This document shows positions 35,138 to 43,450 of a DNA stretch of 64,000 bases, in pieces. The notes under the pieces were generated by a model. It was given only the letters and a program-made list of their open reading frames with translations. It was not told the DNA's origin and ran no database searches. How positions within the stretch are numbered: the stretch's first letter is position 1; every line of letters begins with the position of its first letter. Source of the DNA: Muribaculum sp. An289 (GTDB lineage Bacteria > Bacteroidota > Bacteroidia > Bacteroidales > UBA932); NCBI RefSeq assembly GCF_002159555.1, contig NZ_NFIV01000003.1, positions 202,125 to 266,124 of the forward strand, written 5' to 3'. The translations under genes and the position numbers were made by a program.

Positions 35138-37315
35138 ATGAAAAAAGTATTGTGGATATTTCTGGTGACTTTGATGTTGGCCGGTCTGTGCTCTTGCAAT
35201 GACGATTTGGGGCAGGAACTGACGGGCAGCATCATCGGGACGGTGGCCGATGCAACTACCGGAGAGCCGGTGCCGACTGTCAATGTGTCGTTGGAGCCGG
35301 GAGGGGAGTCTGCACTGACCGGCAGTGACGGCAATTATATGTTTACGGACCTGAAGGCCGGGAGTTATACCCTGACTCTGACCAAAGAGGGGTACACGCC
35401 GGCAAGCAAGACTCTGGAGGTGACAGCCGGAGGACAGGCAAACGGCTATATCCTTATCAGCCGTATTCCTGCCATGGTTACCGTGGACAGGGATTCTCTG
35501 GCCTTCGGTGACGGGTCTGATGTCAATTCGCTGTCATTCAACATAGTCAATAGCGGCTATGAAGATTTGGAATGGATGATAGAGCATGATTGCGACTGGA
35601 TACGCGAGATAAAGGACGAGGAAGGTGTGCTGCCATACGGGAAGACTCAAACCATAGTAGTGTTCATCGACCGCAGCCTGCTACTTCCGGGGTATAACGA
35701 GACCGTGGTAGTGGTGCGTTCTTCCAACGGAAGTTCCGACCTGAAGGTCACGGCCATCGGGGAGGACAGGGACGATGTGGTGCTGAATATGAGCGGCGTA
35801 TCGGAAGTGATGATGAACAGCGCGAAGCTGTCGGGGCTGCTTATCAGCGAGGGTGTGCCGCGTTATGACGAACTCGGTTTCGTCTGCTCCGGTGAGTCCA
35901 TGCCGACATTGGAAACCGCCTCGGAAATACTGACTGTCGGGACAACTTACAAGGCGGGGGACGATTTCGGAAGGGAGGCTTCGTCCCTTGCTTCCGGCAG
36001 TACCTATTATGCAAGGGCATACGCAAAGAACGCCAACGGGGTGTTTTACAGTTCAAATGAACTGGTTTTCCAGACGATACAGGAATATTCCGAGGTACGT
36101 ACCGACGAGGTCGCGGGGGTGGATGTGCTTTCCGGACAGGCGACATTCAATGCTACGGTGTTAAGCGCGGGCGTTCCCGGTTATACCGAAAAAGGTTTTT
36201 GCTACAGGACAGGAACGGCGGCCCCTACGTTGGACGATGAGGTAATAAAGGTCCCGGGTGCCGGAGGAGGCTCGTTTTCCACCAAGGTTTCCGGTCTCGG
36301 ATTGCAGGCGACATATACGGTGCGCGCGTATGTTATCCAGAATGAAAATGTATTTTACGGCGAGTCCCGGACTTTCAACACTGTTTCGGGGGCGCCTTCG
36401 GTCACTACGTCCGCCGTTACCGGTATAGGCGCCTCCGAGGCCGTTTTCAACGGTTATGTTTCGGATGAGGGCATCCCGGCCTATACGGAGCGGGGCTTCT
36501 GTTATTCTGAAAACGGACAGCCGGACATATCGGACAACAAGCGCAGCGTGTCTGGTGGAGGGGAAGGCAATTTTTCCCTCGAAGTTACCGGTCTGGAGTA
36601 CGATACCCGTTATTATGTAAGGGCTTATGTCATACAGAACGGCAGCGCCTATTACGGCAATACGGTGGATTTCAGCACGGCTTTCACTCCGACGAGGGTG
36701 ACGACCTATGCCGTGACTGACATAGAAAGCAACAGTGCGGTTTTCAACGGCGAGATAAACGAAGTAGGCGACCCGAAATGTACCCAATATGGTTTCTGCT
36801 ACAGTACGAATTCGTACAATCCTACAATCAATGACCGCAAGGAAAGCAAGTACGGCGGATACAGGGGGCGCATAACAATGGATGTCGATGGTTTGCAGGA
36901 AGGTACTATTTACTATGTGCGGGCGTTTGCCATTCAGGACGGAGAACCCGTTTACGGGGAGACTGTAAGTTTTACGACAATAGAACTCCCTGTGGTTGAG
37001 ACTCTTGATGCTACAGGTGTCGGGCCTGTCGACATGGTCGGAGGGCTGTATTTCCAATACTCGGCCACATTTAACGGGCGCGTGGTTTCCGCCGGGGAGC
37101 CGGCATATACGTCGAGGGGCTTCGCTTACGGCACGACACGGTATCCTACCGCCACTTCAGGCAACTCGGTAACGGTTTCCGGCCGTGGCGCTACGGGGCA
37201 GTTTTCGACCACGGTAAACAACCTGAACGCCAACCAGATTTATTATGTACGCGCCTGGGTACGCACCGAATCCGGTTACATCTACGGTGAGGACGTTGAA
37301 ATCCGGACATTTTAA
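35138..37315 (+). CDS. Surface lipoprotein with five FN3-like repeats, paralogue of the preceding gene
   Basis: A 725-residue predicted lipoprotein (MKKVLWIFLVTLMLAGLCSC). It has the same first two domains as the preceding gene, nearly identical in protein from NDDLGQELTGSIIGTVADAT to the SSNGSSDLKV strand (about residues 20-205), then five FN3-like repeats (VTGIGASEAVFNGYVSDEG.PAYTERGFCYS...YYVRAYVIQNG). The last repeat carries an insertion before FQYSATFNGRV. There is no Lcl domain at the end; it stops after IYGEDVEIRTF. Its composition stays near the genome average, unlike the AT-rich repeats of its neighbour. The pair probably arose by duplication, with the N-terminus homogenised by gene conversion and the repeats replaced. 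Confidence 0.82.
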   Translation: MKKVLWIFLVTLMLAGLCSCNDDLGQELTGSIIGTVADATTGEPVPTVNVSLEPGGESALTGSDGNYMFTDLKAGSYTLTLTKEGYTPASKTLEVTAGGQANGYILISRIPAMVTVDRDSLAFGDGSDVNSLSFNIVNSGYEDLEWMIEHDCDWIREIKDEEGVLPYGKTQTIVVFIDRSLLLPGYNETVVVVRSSNGSSDLKVTAIGEDRDDVVLNMSGVSEVMMNSAKLSGLLISEGVPRYDELGFVCSGESMPTLETASEILTVGTTYKAGDDFGREASSLASGSTYYARAYAKNANGVFYSSNELVFQTIQEYSEVRTDEVAGVDVLSGQATFNATVLSAGVPGYTEKGFCYRTGTAAPTLDDEVIKVPGAGGGSFSTKVSGLGLQATYTVRAYVIQNENVFYGESRTFNTVSGAPSVTTSAVTGIGASEAVFNGYVSDEGIPAYTERGFCYSENGQPDISDNKRSVSGGGEGNFSLEVTGLEYDTRYYVRAYVIQNGSAYYGNTVDFSTAFTPTRVTTYAVTDIESNSAVFNGEINEVGDPKCTQYGFCYSTNSYNPTINDRKESKYGGYRGRITMDVDGLQEGTIYYVRAFAIQDGEPVYGETVSFTTIELPVVETLDATGVGPVDMVGGLYFQYSATFNGRVVSAGEPAYTSRGFAYGTTRYPTATSGNSVTVSGRGATGQFSTTVNNLNANQIYYVRAWVRTESGYIYGEDVEIRTF

Positions 37316-37381
37316 CAGAAATCGATTCAGAAAAATAATAACCTAACAAACCAAATGTTTAATTTTTAAAAATTTATTGTC

Positions 37382-37981
37382 ATGAAAAAAATTTTAGTGA
37401 TTGTTGCGGCTGTTTTTGCAGCATTCGTTTTAAGCGCTCCTGTTGTGGATGCCCAGACGAAATTACAGAAGAAAGAAGCAAAAAGGGCAGCTAAAGTCTT
37501 GGAGAAAGAAGGCTGGAAATCGGATGGAGGAGCACATACTATTGAATACTATCTCCTTCAATATTATGCTCTCGAAGCCGAGAATGAACTTGTTCAAGGG
37601 CGGTCTGCCGATGTGGACGGTAATACACGGGTAGCTGCCGATCTTGCAAAGCAGAATGCGGCTCAGGAATATGTAAGGCTCAATACTTCGTATTTTAAAG
37701 GAGTCGGTGCTGAAACAATGGGGAAAATGAATGGCGCCACTATTGATGATATCGAAAATTCTGCGATAAGTCAATTTGAGGGAGCCATTGACGGTAAACT
37801 TTCGGTTTCATTTCTGTTGTTCAAAGAAACGAATGGTAAAATCAGTTGTATCGCATATTGTTACATAAACAAGGCTAAAGCTGAGGAACTTCGCAAAGAA
37901 GCTATAGAGAATGCAACTGATGATGCGGAGCGTATCGGAGAACATTATGAAAGTGTAAAAAGAACAGTAGAAGGTGAATAA
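37382..37981 (+). CDS. Secreted LPP20-like protein
   Basis: A 199-residue exported protein with signal peptide MKKILVIVAAVFAAFVLSAPVVDAQ. The mature part starts with a charged helix (KLQKKEAKRAAKVLEKEGW), then HTIEYYLLQYYALEAENEL, AADLAKQNAAQEYVRLNTSYF and a C-terminal charged helix. The same plan (KEAKAYSREGWKAAPGSLPMERQLDKVYMM; ARMQAVNLAKIELAGNIA) is seen in the protein at 55038-55721, so the two are distant paralogues. The A-x-x-x-A...A-R...L/I pattern fits the LPP20/FlgP-like secreted domain. It overlaps the next gene by 8 bp and opens an AT-rich four- to five-gene cluster. Function unknown. Confidence 0.65.
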   Translation: MKKILVIVAAVFAAFVLSAPVVDAQTKLQKKEAKRAAKVLEKEGWKSDGGAHTIEYYLLQYYALEAENELVQGRSADVDGNTRVAADLAKQNAAQEYVRLNTSYFKGVGAETMGKMNGATIDDIENSAISQFEGAIDGKLSVSFLLFKETNGKISCIAYCYINKAKAEELRKEAIENATDDAERIGEHYESVKRTVEGE

Positions 37982-38873
37982 ACTGTTTAAAATCTGCTTG
38001 GTTCTGGCTTTGGTTTTCGTTGTCTTATCGAAAATTGAAGCCAGAGCCCAGTTTGCCGATGATGGTCCGAAGCCCCAATGGTTGCGGAAGCTTCCAAAAC
38101 CGTCAAACACTTCATATCTTTTCCGAACCTTCAGGTTGGACGGGCATAATTTGCAAAATGCAAGAAAATTGCTTCCTGCGGCTGCTTCAACTTATATTGA
38201 ACGGGAATATAATATAAGCGGTACGACTATCGAAACATTCAATCTGCACAATACTTATGTTAATGGGAAGAAGCAGAGTGTTCAGGTTGAAAATATACAG
38301 GATTCGGTAAGAACCGAGGGAAGCGCGGTGGCGGTACAACTTGCTATCATAGATGAGTATGTTTCAAAAGACGGTATTTGGTTTCTTTGTACTATGTCCG
38401 AACCGGGAAACGGCAATACGGATTATGATAATATAGAAATTACAACTCAATACGGTGCGCGTGGCTTGTGGCGGTCGGCCATAGTTCCCGGATGGGGCCA
38501 GTTTTACAAAGGAAGTTACCTGAAAGGCGGTCTGATTCTGGGAGGTACGGCTGCCCTTGTCGGCGGAATAGTTGCGACCGAAACCATAAAGTCCGATTAT
38601 GTCCGGAAAATCGGCGAAACGCATAATGCCGATCAGAAAAGGCTGTATGCCAAGAGGGTGGATCAGTTTTCCACTACACGGAACATCTGCATAGGTGCTT
38701 TGGGGGCTTTGTATATTTACAACCTGATAGATGCCATAGCATCTCCCGGAGCCCGCCGCGTTGTAGTGAAAGAGAGAAAATCCTCTGGCGGACAATCCGG
38801 GTATTCCTATAGTTTTTATCCGACCTCTCCCGACGGCCGTTCAATCGCCATGGCGTTCAACCTTACGTTTTGA
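37974..38873 (+). CDS. DUF5683-like membrane protein with signal peptide
   Basis: A 299-residue protein starting with GTG at 37974, inside the end of the previous gene. N-terminal signal (FKICLVLALVFVVLSKIEARAQ), then a soluble domain of about 135 residues (PQWLRKLPKPSNTSYLFRTF; TYVNGKKQSVQVENIQDSVR) and a C-terminal membrane part with the mark of DUF5683: SAIVPGWGQFYKGSYLKGG followed by two hydrophobic helices (LILGGTAALVGGIVAT; ICIGALGALYIYNLIDAI). The region before the helices resembles LPP20-type secreted domains. Translational coupling with the upstream LPP20-like gene suggests that the two proteins act together in the envelope. Role unknown. Confidence 0.65.
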   Translation: MNKLFKICLVLALVFVVLSKIEARAQFADDGPKPQWLRKLPKPSNTSYLFRTFRLDGHNLQNARKLLPAAASTYIEREYNISGTTIETFNLHNTYVNGKKQSVQVENIQDSVRTEGSAVAVQLAIIDEYVSKDGIWFLCTMSEPGNGNTDYDNIEITTQYGARGLWRSAIVPGWGQFYKGSYLKGGLILGGTAALVGGIVATETIKSDYVRKIGETHNADQKRLYAKRVDQFSTTRNICIGALGALYIYNLIDAIASPGARRVVVKERKSSGGQSGYSYSFYPTSPDGRSIAMAFNLTF

Positions 38874-38879
38874 GATAAA

Positions 38880-39296
38880 TTGAGACAGTGGCTTAAGATA
38901 TTGATTATTATTTTGTCGCTTCTGGCAGGACTTGTAATATATGTGTTGTTCAGGGAGCCTATATATGCTTTGTCGTGGATTGATTCCGGATTTTTGGAGG
39001 CGATTTCGCTTGATGTAAGGTATGACGGAAATTATTTAATGTATTTCATAATGTTCTGTTTGCCTGATATGTTGTGGTATTTTGCTCTTTTGTTATCGCA
39101 GACTTTATTCATATCAAATGGCCGAAGAACATCAAAAGTCATATTCTGTATCGCGGCAAGTATCCCTTTTATACTGGAATTTTTACAATATATGAAAATT
39201 ATTCCGGGAACGTTCGACATCATGGATGTCTGTGTATATGTTTTTACCTTAATTGTATTTGTGTTATGTTGGAGAAAAAGAATATTATTCAGTTAG
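38880..39296 (+). CDS. Small VanZ-like integral membrane protein
   Basis: A 138-residue protein with four hydrophobic segments (residues 5-22, 53-75, 87-103, 112-131). It starts with TTG at 38880, since no earlier ATG exists in frame and the previous gene stops at 38873. The pattern LPDMLWYFALLLSQTLF...FILEFLQYMKIIPGTFDIMDV resembles the VanZ-like family (E-x-x-Q...G-x-x-D-x-x-D), whose members are small membrane proteins of unclear role, one linked to teicoplanin resistance. Similarity is by pattern only. It overlaps the following gene by 31 bp, so the cluster is very tightly packed. Confidence 0.6.
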   Translation: MRQWLKILIIILSLLAGLVIYVLFREPIYALSWIDSGFLEAISLDVRYDGNYLMYFIMFCLPDMLWYFALLLSQTLFISNGRRTSKVIFCIAASIPFILEFLQYMKIIPGTFDIMDVCVYVFTLIVFVLCWRKRILFS

Positions 39297-39622
39297 CAGT
39301 TGTTATTTCTTTTGTTCTGTTTGCCTTATCGAGCGGTTCTTCCAGGCAGACTACGTCATCGCACGGTGGCGGAGGGTCTTATTATAATGACGTAATGGGA
39401 GCCATTCGTGATTTTGCATTCGGATATCAGATAGGTGCGAGAACTGCGGCACTTGAAAAATCTTCCGGAAGGTATATCGGAAATGCTGAAAGCAAGTCTG
39501 AAGCTGAGCAATTGACTCAAAGTAAAGGATATAACTATTATATCTGGGATATTGACACGAAAAGGGTGTATGCTTTTAGTTCCGAATCTGAATTCAGAGA
39601 GACTTATAACAGCTTATTATAA
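39266..39622 (+). CDS. Small secreted or membrane-anchored hypothetical protein
   Basis: A 118-residue protein from the ATG at 39266 (MLEKKNIIQLAVVISFVLFALSSGS), overlapping the end of the VanZ-like gene. It has one N-terminal hydrophobic segment, a Ser/Gly-rich linker (SRQTTSSHGGGGSYY), then a small mixed domain: NDVMGAIRDFAFGYQIGARTAALEKS and KGYNYYIWDIDTKRVYAFSSESEFRETYNSLL. No known family recognised. The frame is open well upstream (to 39074), but that part is the complement of a membrane gene and is not coding. It belongs to the AT-rich cluster 37382-39986. Confidence 0.5.
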   Translation: MLEKKNIIQLAVVISFVLFALSSGSSRQTTSSHGGGGSYYNDVMGAIRDFAFGYQIGARTAALEKSSGRYIGNAESKSEAEQLTQSKGYNYYIWDIDTKRVYAFSSESEFRETYNSLL

Positions 39623-39653
39623 AACTTGTTATTAATCTTTAAATTTTATTGTT

Positions 39654-39986
39654 ATGAAACGTTTTACGACTTTTTTCGTTTTGATGGCCGTTTTATGTCT
39701 GTCGGCTGTCATCAGTGCATCAACGACTATCAGTGCCAATTCCGAAACATCAGAGTCGGTTTTGTTTTCGGAACGTACTTATGATGTTTCTGTAGTGAAA
39801 ATAAAGCGCATGAGTAATGGTATGCTTGTTAAAAATAGTCTCAGAGAGAAAGGAAAATATAATCCTGACGAGAATACACTTACTGTCGAAGGCGGCACTT
39901 ACAGGGTAGAAAAAAATCATTATGAAGATAAAACCAGAGGAGGTTACAAATATGTAGCTGGCGATATTTATTTCTTCAATTTTTAA
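39654..39986 (+). CDS. Small secreted hypothetical protein
   Basis: A 110-residue protein with signal peptide (MKRFTTFFVLMAVLCLSAVISAS) and a short beta-rich mature part: VLFSERTYDVSVVKIKRMSNGML, NPDENTLTVEGGTYRVEKNHYED, YKYVAGDIYFFNF. No family recognised. It starts 31 bp after the previous gene and is followed by two hairpins at 40024-40101, so it is likely the last gene of the AT-rich cluster. Probably periplasmic or surface-exposed. Confidence 0.5.
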   Translation: MKRFTTFFVLMAVLCLSAVISASTTISANSETSESVLFSERTYDVSVVKIKRMSNGMLVKNSLREKGKYNPDENTLTVEGGTYRVEKNHYEDKTRGGYKYVAGDIYFFNF

Positions 39987-40023
39987 GTGCGTTTATAGTA
40001 TCGTATAGTACCGCTTAATTTGT

Positions 40024-40101
40024 ACTTCCTCCGTAGGTCTGCTGAGATAAACCTGCGGTGGAAGTCGTGGCCGACAGCAGTTTTTTTCCTGTTGCCGGCC
40101 A
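40024..40101 (+). other. Two consecutive hairpins ending the small-protein cluster
   Basis: Hairpin 1: ACTTCCTCCGTAGGT (40024-40038) with ACCTGCGGTGGAAGT (40051-40065), one mismatch and one G-U pair. Hairpin 2: GTGGCCGACAGCAG (40067-40080), a T-rich loop, and CTGTTGCCGGCCAC (40088-40101). Possible terminator pair. The gap 39987-40852 otherwise holds a ~220-bp repeat, REP-like palindromes and no supported gene. Confidence 0.5.
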
Positions 40102-40313
40102 CAAATTTTAGTCACTTGGACATTTGGAGGTGATGAAAAGGCAAAAGTCAAGTGCGGAGCGAGCCTCTCCAACGAGCTCGGCGCAGTGCTTGAGCTTTAG
40201 CTGCTGCAAACCAACAAGGTCGAATGTTCCGGAGGCGGTATCGATGTCAATAATGTCTTTTCAGTTCGGGGGGGGAGTGTACCAAATTCGCGGCATGCTT
40301 GTTCCTCTTCCGG

Positions 40314-40533
40314 TTAAGTGAATGTAGTGGAAGTTCGGGTGTAGACGATTTTGTAATATGTTGAATATCAATATGTTGAAAATTTATGTGCACATTTCGG
40401 CCGTTTAAAACTTTCGAAATGTGCACTCGTTTTACTAATCAATTGATTATCAGTGTATTCAAAAATTGCCATGCGCCGACTGTTCCAAAATTACATGGAA
40501 AGCTTTCCCCGAAAGTGCGGATGAGGAATAGCG
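40314..40533 (+). repeat. Right copy of the ~220-bp direct repeat
   Basis: Same orientation as 30185-30412. Its inverted repeat is GTGCACATTTCG (40388-40399) / CGAAATGTGCAC (40415-40426), and the 15-base core is GCCGTTTAAAACTTT. That core is the reverse complement of the left copy's core with one change, while the sequence outside the inverted repeat is not inverted. Confidence 0.85.
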
Positions 40534-40587
40534 ATAGGAGCAATATTCCAGGAGGGTGGCATGTGTGGCCATTGTATTGGAATGTAG

Positions 40588-40790
40588 CCCGGGAAAGTGC
40601 CGCAAATTCGTGGAAATTTGGTTCACTTTCCTGGCGCGTTAAACAGACAGGATAGCCTGTGCGGCCATTGTACTGGAATATAGCCGGGGAAAGTGCCTTA
40701 GATTCGCGGCAAAATGGTTCACTTTCCCGATGTGACTTTCCCGGCGTATAAACCGATACAGGGGCATGAATTCCCGGCACTTTCCAATTT
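40588..40790 (-). repeat. Second cluster of REP-like palindromes, inverted relative to the first
   Basis: Units at 40589-40632 and 40685-40729 and a partial unit after 40732. Arms GGGAAAGTG / CACTTTCC, with cores reading in the opposite sense to the 29.7-30.2 kb cluster. The 53-bp linker between the two full units is an exact reverse complement of the linker at 29934-29988. A further degenerate copy reads GTGACTTTCCCGGCGTATAA then ACCGATA. Confidence 0.8.
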
Positions 40791-40852
40791 TCTGCCGGAA
40801 AAAATAGAAAATTGAAATTATCCAAACAAATCAATTTCTTCGTTGTGGCGGC

Positions 40853-41416
40853 CTATTGTCCTATCACGGCTTTCCGGTATCTGTATCCTTTGCGTTTCAG
40901 TTCGATGGCGGCGCCGATTCTGAACAGGGCCCTTGCGGAGCGGGCGAATGCATGGAAGGCCAGTACGCTCTGGGCCTCAATGTTTTCATGACGTATCCTG
41001 TCTATGGCCGACTGGGCGCAGCACAGCAGGGTCTTTGATATTACTTCGGCATCGGCGGAACCGCGCTCAAGGCCGAGTATGTTTTCCATGATGTGCTCGT
41101 CCATATCATCGAAGCCTCTCGGTCCGAGAAGGCTGCTGTATTCTTCGTTATGGTGTTTTCCCCAGTCTTCATCCCACCATTTGGCCGTTGCGAGTCCTAT
41201 GTAGCCGGCCCATCCTATCGCGGCTTCCGGAAATTCCCTGATATTGGGGACAGCATCCGCCATGTATTCCGGTGCGAATTCCTTCCATTTGGCATTTATG
41301 TCTTCCGATTCGAGCAGCATGCCGTCAAGCATCCCGAAAGAAGTGCAGAGGCGGAGCAGTCCATCGGTGAGCCGTGCCTCGAAATCATCCAAATATCCGA
41401 GTTCTTTTTCTTCCAT
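40853..41416 (-). CDS. Conserved hypothetical protein, alpha-helical
   Basis: A soluble cytosolic protein of 187 residues that I do not recognise. It is helical and acidic, with tryptophan-rich AAIGWAGYIGLATAKWWDEDWGK at residues 65-87 and a C-terminal helix AFHAFARSARALFRIGAAIELKRKGYRYRKAV. It has no signal peptide and no known catalytic motif. Similar short proteins occur as singletons in Bacteroidales (recalled, not checked). It is flanked by a 44-bp dispersed repeat upstream (41441-41484) and the REP-like cluster downstream. Base composition resembles the core rather than the AT-rich cluster on its left. Confidence 0.6.
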   Translation of the reverse strand: MEEKELGYLDDFEARLTDGLLRLCTSFGMLDGMLLESEDINAKWKEFAPEYMADAVPNIREFPEAAIGWAGYIGLATAKWWDEDWGKHHNEEYSSLLGPRGFDDMDEHIMENILGLERGSADAEVISKTLLCCAQSAIDRIRHENIEAQSVLAFHAFARSARALFRIGAAIELKRKGYRYRKAVIGQ

Positions 41417-41440
41417 GATTCTTCTTGGTTTTTAAGAAAC

Positions 41441-41484
41441 TGTCTCAAATTTTCTGAGAGAAAATTTTAAACAACTTCTAAATT
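41441..41484 (+). repeat. 44-bp dispersed repeat, copy A
   Basis: TGTCTCAAATTTTCTGAGAG, then AAAATTTTAAACAACTTCTA and AATT. It matches 62521-62564 at 38 of 44 positions. The segment can form a small AT-rich hairpin (CTCAAATTTTCTGAG). It lies 25 bp upstream of the gene at 40853-41416. Confidence 0.75.
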
Positions 41485-41573
41485 GCCGCGAATATAATAA
41501 TTTATGACGGTTCTGAAAACTGTCCGACGGGGAAACAGGGCTGTCTGTCGTACAGGATTTGTGCCCGATGATT

Positions 41574-42722
41574 TTATTTTCTTATCCTTGGTTTTACATA
41601 TTTGTCTTTGGAAGAAGTGAATTGTATTCCCGGGACTCTTTCCGCCCAGGATGGTTCTGATGGATATTCCATAAACGAAATGAGGCTGAAATCATTGGCG
41701 TTTATGGCATAATACCGTGTCGAAGTTTCTGAATTAATCCTGACAGTCCAGTCTATGAGGTTGCCTATGATATAAATGCTCTCTTCTGTCGGGTCGAATG
41801 TGCAGCCGGCCGTATCGGAAGTACGGCAGGTTTTGTCAATGCCGCTTTCAGGTATGTACCCTATCCTGACCGTAACATAGCCGGGCATGCATACAGCGTA
41901 CATCCTGTCATATGTGTCGGTAAAAAAAGCTATTGTACGCCTGTCTCCGAATTCGGTTATGAAAGCATGTTCAGGAACGACTCCTGACGGTAAATCTATA
42001 AGTCTGATATATGGCCTGCCCTTAACCATTTTTAAATGAAATAACTTGTCGGCAGCATCAATAATTATGTATCCCTCATCGTATTCTTTGCGCGTGCCGG
42101 GATTTCCCGACAAGCATTTTGGCGGAAAGGAAAAACCGGCTTCCGCCATGGCGGAAGTAAACATTTCACTCTTTTCCCTGAGTACATCATTCTTTTTCAT
42201 GTCTATGAATTCTATTCCTCCGTTATCCTGTGCCATGCCGTCTGTCCATGCTTTCCCGCCGATTGTGCCGTTTCCGGAAATGAAGCGGAACGCATCGTCC
42301 GGCATTTCCAGATCGACCCGTCCGGAACAGCTTTCCATAAGAAAATATATTCCTGTTTTCTTACAGTTGATATCGGAAGGGTGGGAGTTGAAGAAAAAAT
42401 TGTGTTCCAGCACTTCGTGTATGTTTACTGCCCGTCCGGAGACACTGTCGGGAAAACGGCCTTCTGAGTTTAGTTGCCGTGCATAGAACAACGGCAGTAT
42501 CGAATCGAACCCTTTTTCCGTATAACGGTGACCTGCCCTGTCGATGAACTCCAGTTCATCCCCTTCTGTGCGTATCATTGCAAAATCTTCTATCACAGTG
42601 CTGTAGAGTGTAAAAGGGACATGAGAGGGAACTGCCGCGAAATATCTTATGAGCCAGGGAATCTGCCATGCCGCCAACATGGCAACCAGCAGCCAAAGGA
42701 ATATTTTACCGAAAATTTTCAT
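41574..42722 (-). CDS. DUF4857 family membrane-anchored protein of an ABC exporter locus
   Basis: A 382-residue protein from the ATG at 42722. One N-terminal helix (MKIFGKIFLWLLVAMLAAWQIPWLIRYF) is followed by a large extracytoplasmic part rich in beta strands (ILPLFYARQLNSEGRFPDSVSG; VIEDFAMIRTEGDELEFIDRAGHRYTEKGFDSILP). This is the layout of DUF4857 proteins, which in Bacteroidales lie next to an ABC ATPase and permease, as here. It starts 27 bp after the permease stop and is the last gene of the operon. It may be the periplasmic subunit of the transporter; substrate unknown. Confidence 0.75.
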   Translation of the reverse strand: MKIFGKIFLWLLVAMLAAWQIPWLIRYFAAVPSHVPFTLYSTVIEDFAMIRTEGDELEFIDRAGHRYTEKGFDSILPLFYARQLNSEGRFPDSVSGRAVNIHEVLEHNFFFNSHPSDINCKKTGIYFLMESCSGRVDLEMPDDAFRFISGNGTIGGKAWTDGMAQDNGGIEFIDMKKNDVLREKSEMFTSAMAEAGFSFPPKCLSGNPGTRKEYDEGYIIIDAADKLFHLKMVKGRPYIRLIDLPSGVVPEHAFITEFGDRRTIAFFTDTYDRMYAVCMPGYVTVRIGYIPESGIDKTCRTSDTAGCTFDPTEESIYIIGNLIDWTVRINSETSTRYYAINANDFSLISFMEYPSEPSWAERVPGIQFTSSKDKYVKPRIRK

Positions 42723-42749
42723 TGTGCTTATAAAAATCATTAATTATAA

Positions 42750-43421
42750 TCAATCCTGAACGCCTGCCTTGAACCGTAAGACAGAAAGCCATATAAGGGA
42801 TGCCGAGAATATTACGGCAGCGCTCAGCCACGGTAAGAAAACGTTGTATGCTTCCGGTCCCGGAGCAAGGAAAAAGATTCTGAGTGCGAGCGCCGAGATA
42901 GCTATGTAGGCTATCCGCATTTTCCATGATGGCTCGATTATAATCCAAGAAGTGAAAATATATGCGCTGTATCCTCCGAGAATCCATGGCAGCATGCTTA
43001 GGAATATTCTTGATACCATTTCGTGGGGAAAGAGCCTTCCAAGCGGGAGTATGCCGATGAGAGACATGACCGTGAAACATATTGTAAGGCAGCAAAGCCC
43101 GTATGCAATCATTACCGCCGTCGTTTTTAATATGCTGCAAGGAAGATGCAATGTGAGTTTCAGACATTTTTTCTGCATTTCAGGAACAAATTGTACTATG
43201 GCAAGGGCGAATCCGGCTGCCAAAGGAACATATCTGAGTATGTCCACGAATATTGCATCTCTTGTAACCATTACTTCCCAGATATGTCCGGCACCACGGA
43301 GCTCCACTGCACGAAAAGCCCCGCTTGCAGCGTATGCGGCAAAACCGATCATTACCGTAAGGCAAACGAGCAGATACCATCTTGTCTTTATCCACTCCTT
43401 GAATATCAATGCTTTTGTCAT
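42750..43421 (-). CDS. ABC-2-like transporter permease
   Basis: A 223-residue integral membrane protein with six hydrophobic segments (near 15-32, 60-78, 93-120, 125-143, 150-165, 190-212) and an amphipathic N-terminus ALIFKEWIKTRW. The MTKALIFKEW.K.R start is typical of small ABC-2-type permeases in which the first helix runs along the membrane. It lies between the ATPase (29 bp upstream) and DUF4857 (27 bp downstream). An exporter of a lipid, peptide or antibiotic is plausible; nothing in the sequence picks the substrate. Confidence 0.75.
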   Translation of the reverse strand: MTKALIFKEWIKTRWYLLVCLTVMIGFAAYAASGAFRAVELRGAGHIWEVMVTRDAIFVDILRYVPLAAGFALAIVQFVPEMQKKCLKLTLHLPCSILKTTAVMIAYGLCCLTICFTVMSLIGILPLGRLFPHEMVSRIFLSMLPWILGGYSAYIFTSWIIIEPSWKMRIAYIAISALALRIFFLAPGPEAYNVFLPWLSAAVIFSASLIWLSVLRFKAGVQD

Positions 43422-43450
43422 ATCTTGTCTTTCTTTCGACTTATTAATTA

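Noticed and set aside
31341..37315. Possibility that the two FN3 genes are one gene split by a frameshift, or an assembly duplication.
   Set aside because: Each has its own signal peptide, lipobox, start and stop, and the repeats differ throughout. The high identity is limited to the N-terminal part.
40124..40321. Short plus-strand frame with Cys/Ser-rich peptide in the gap after the small-protein cluster.
   Set aside because: No signal peptide, no family, next to hairpins and repeats; likely non-coding.
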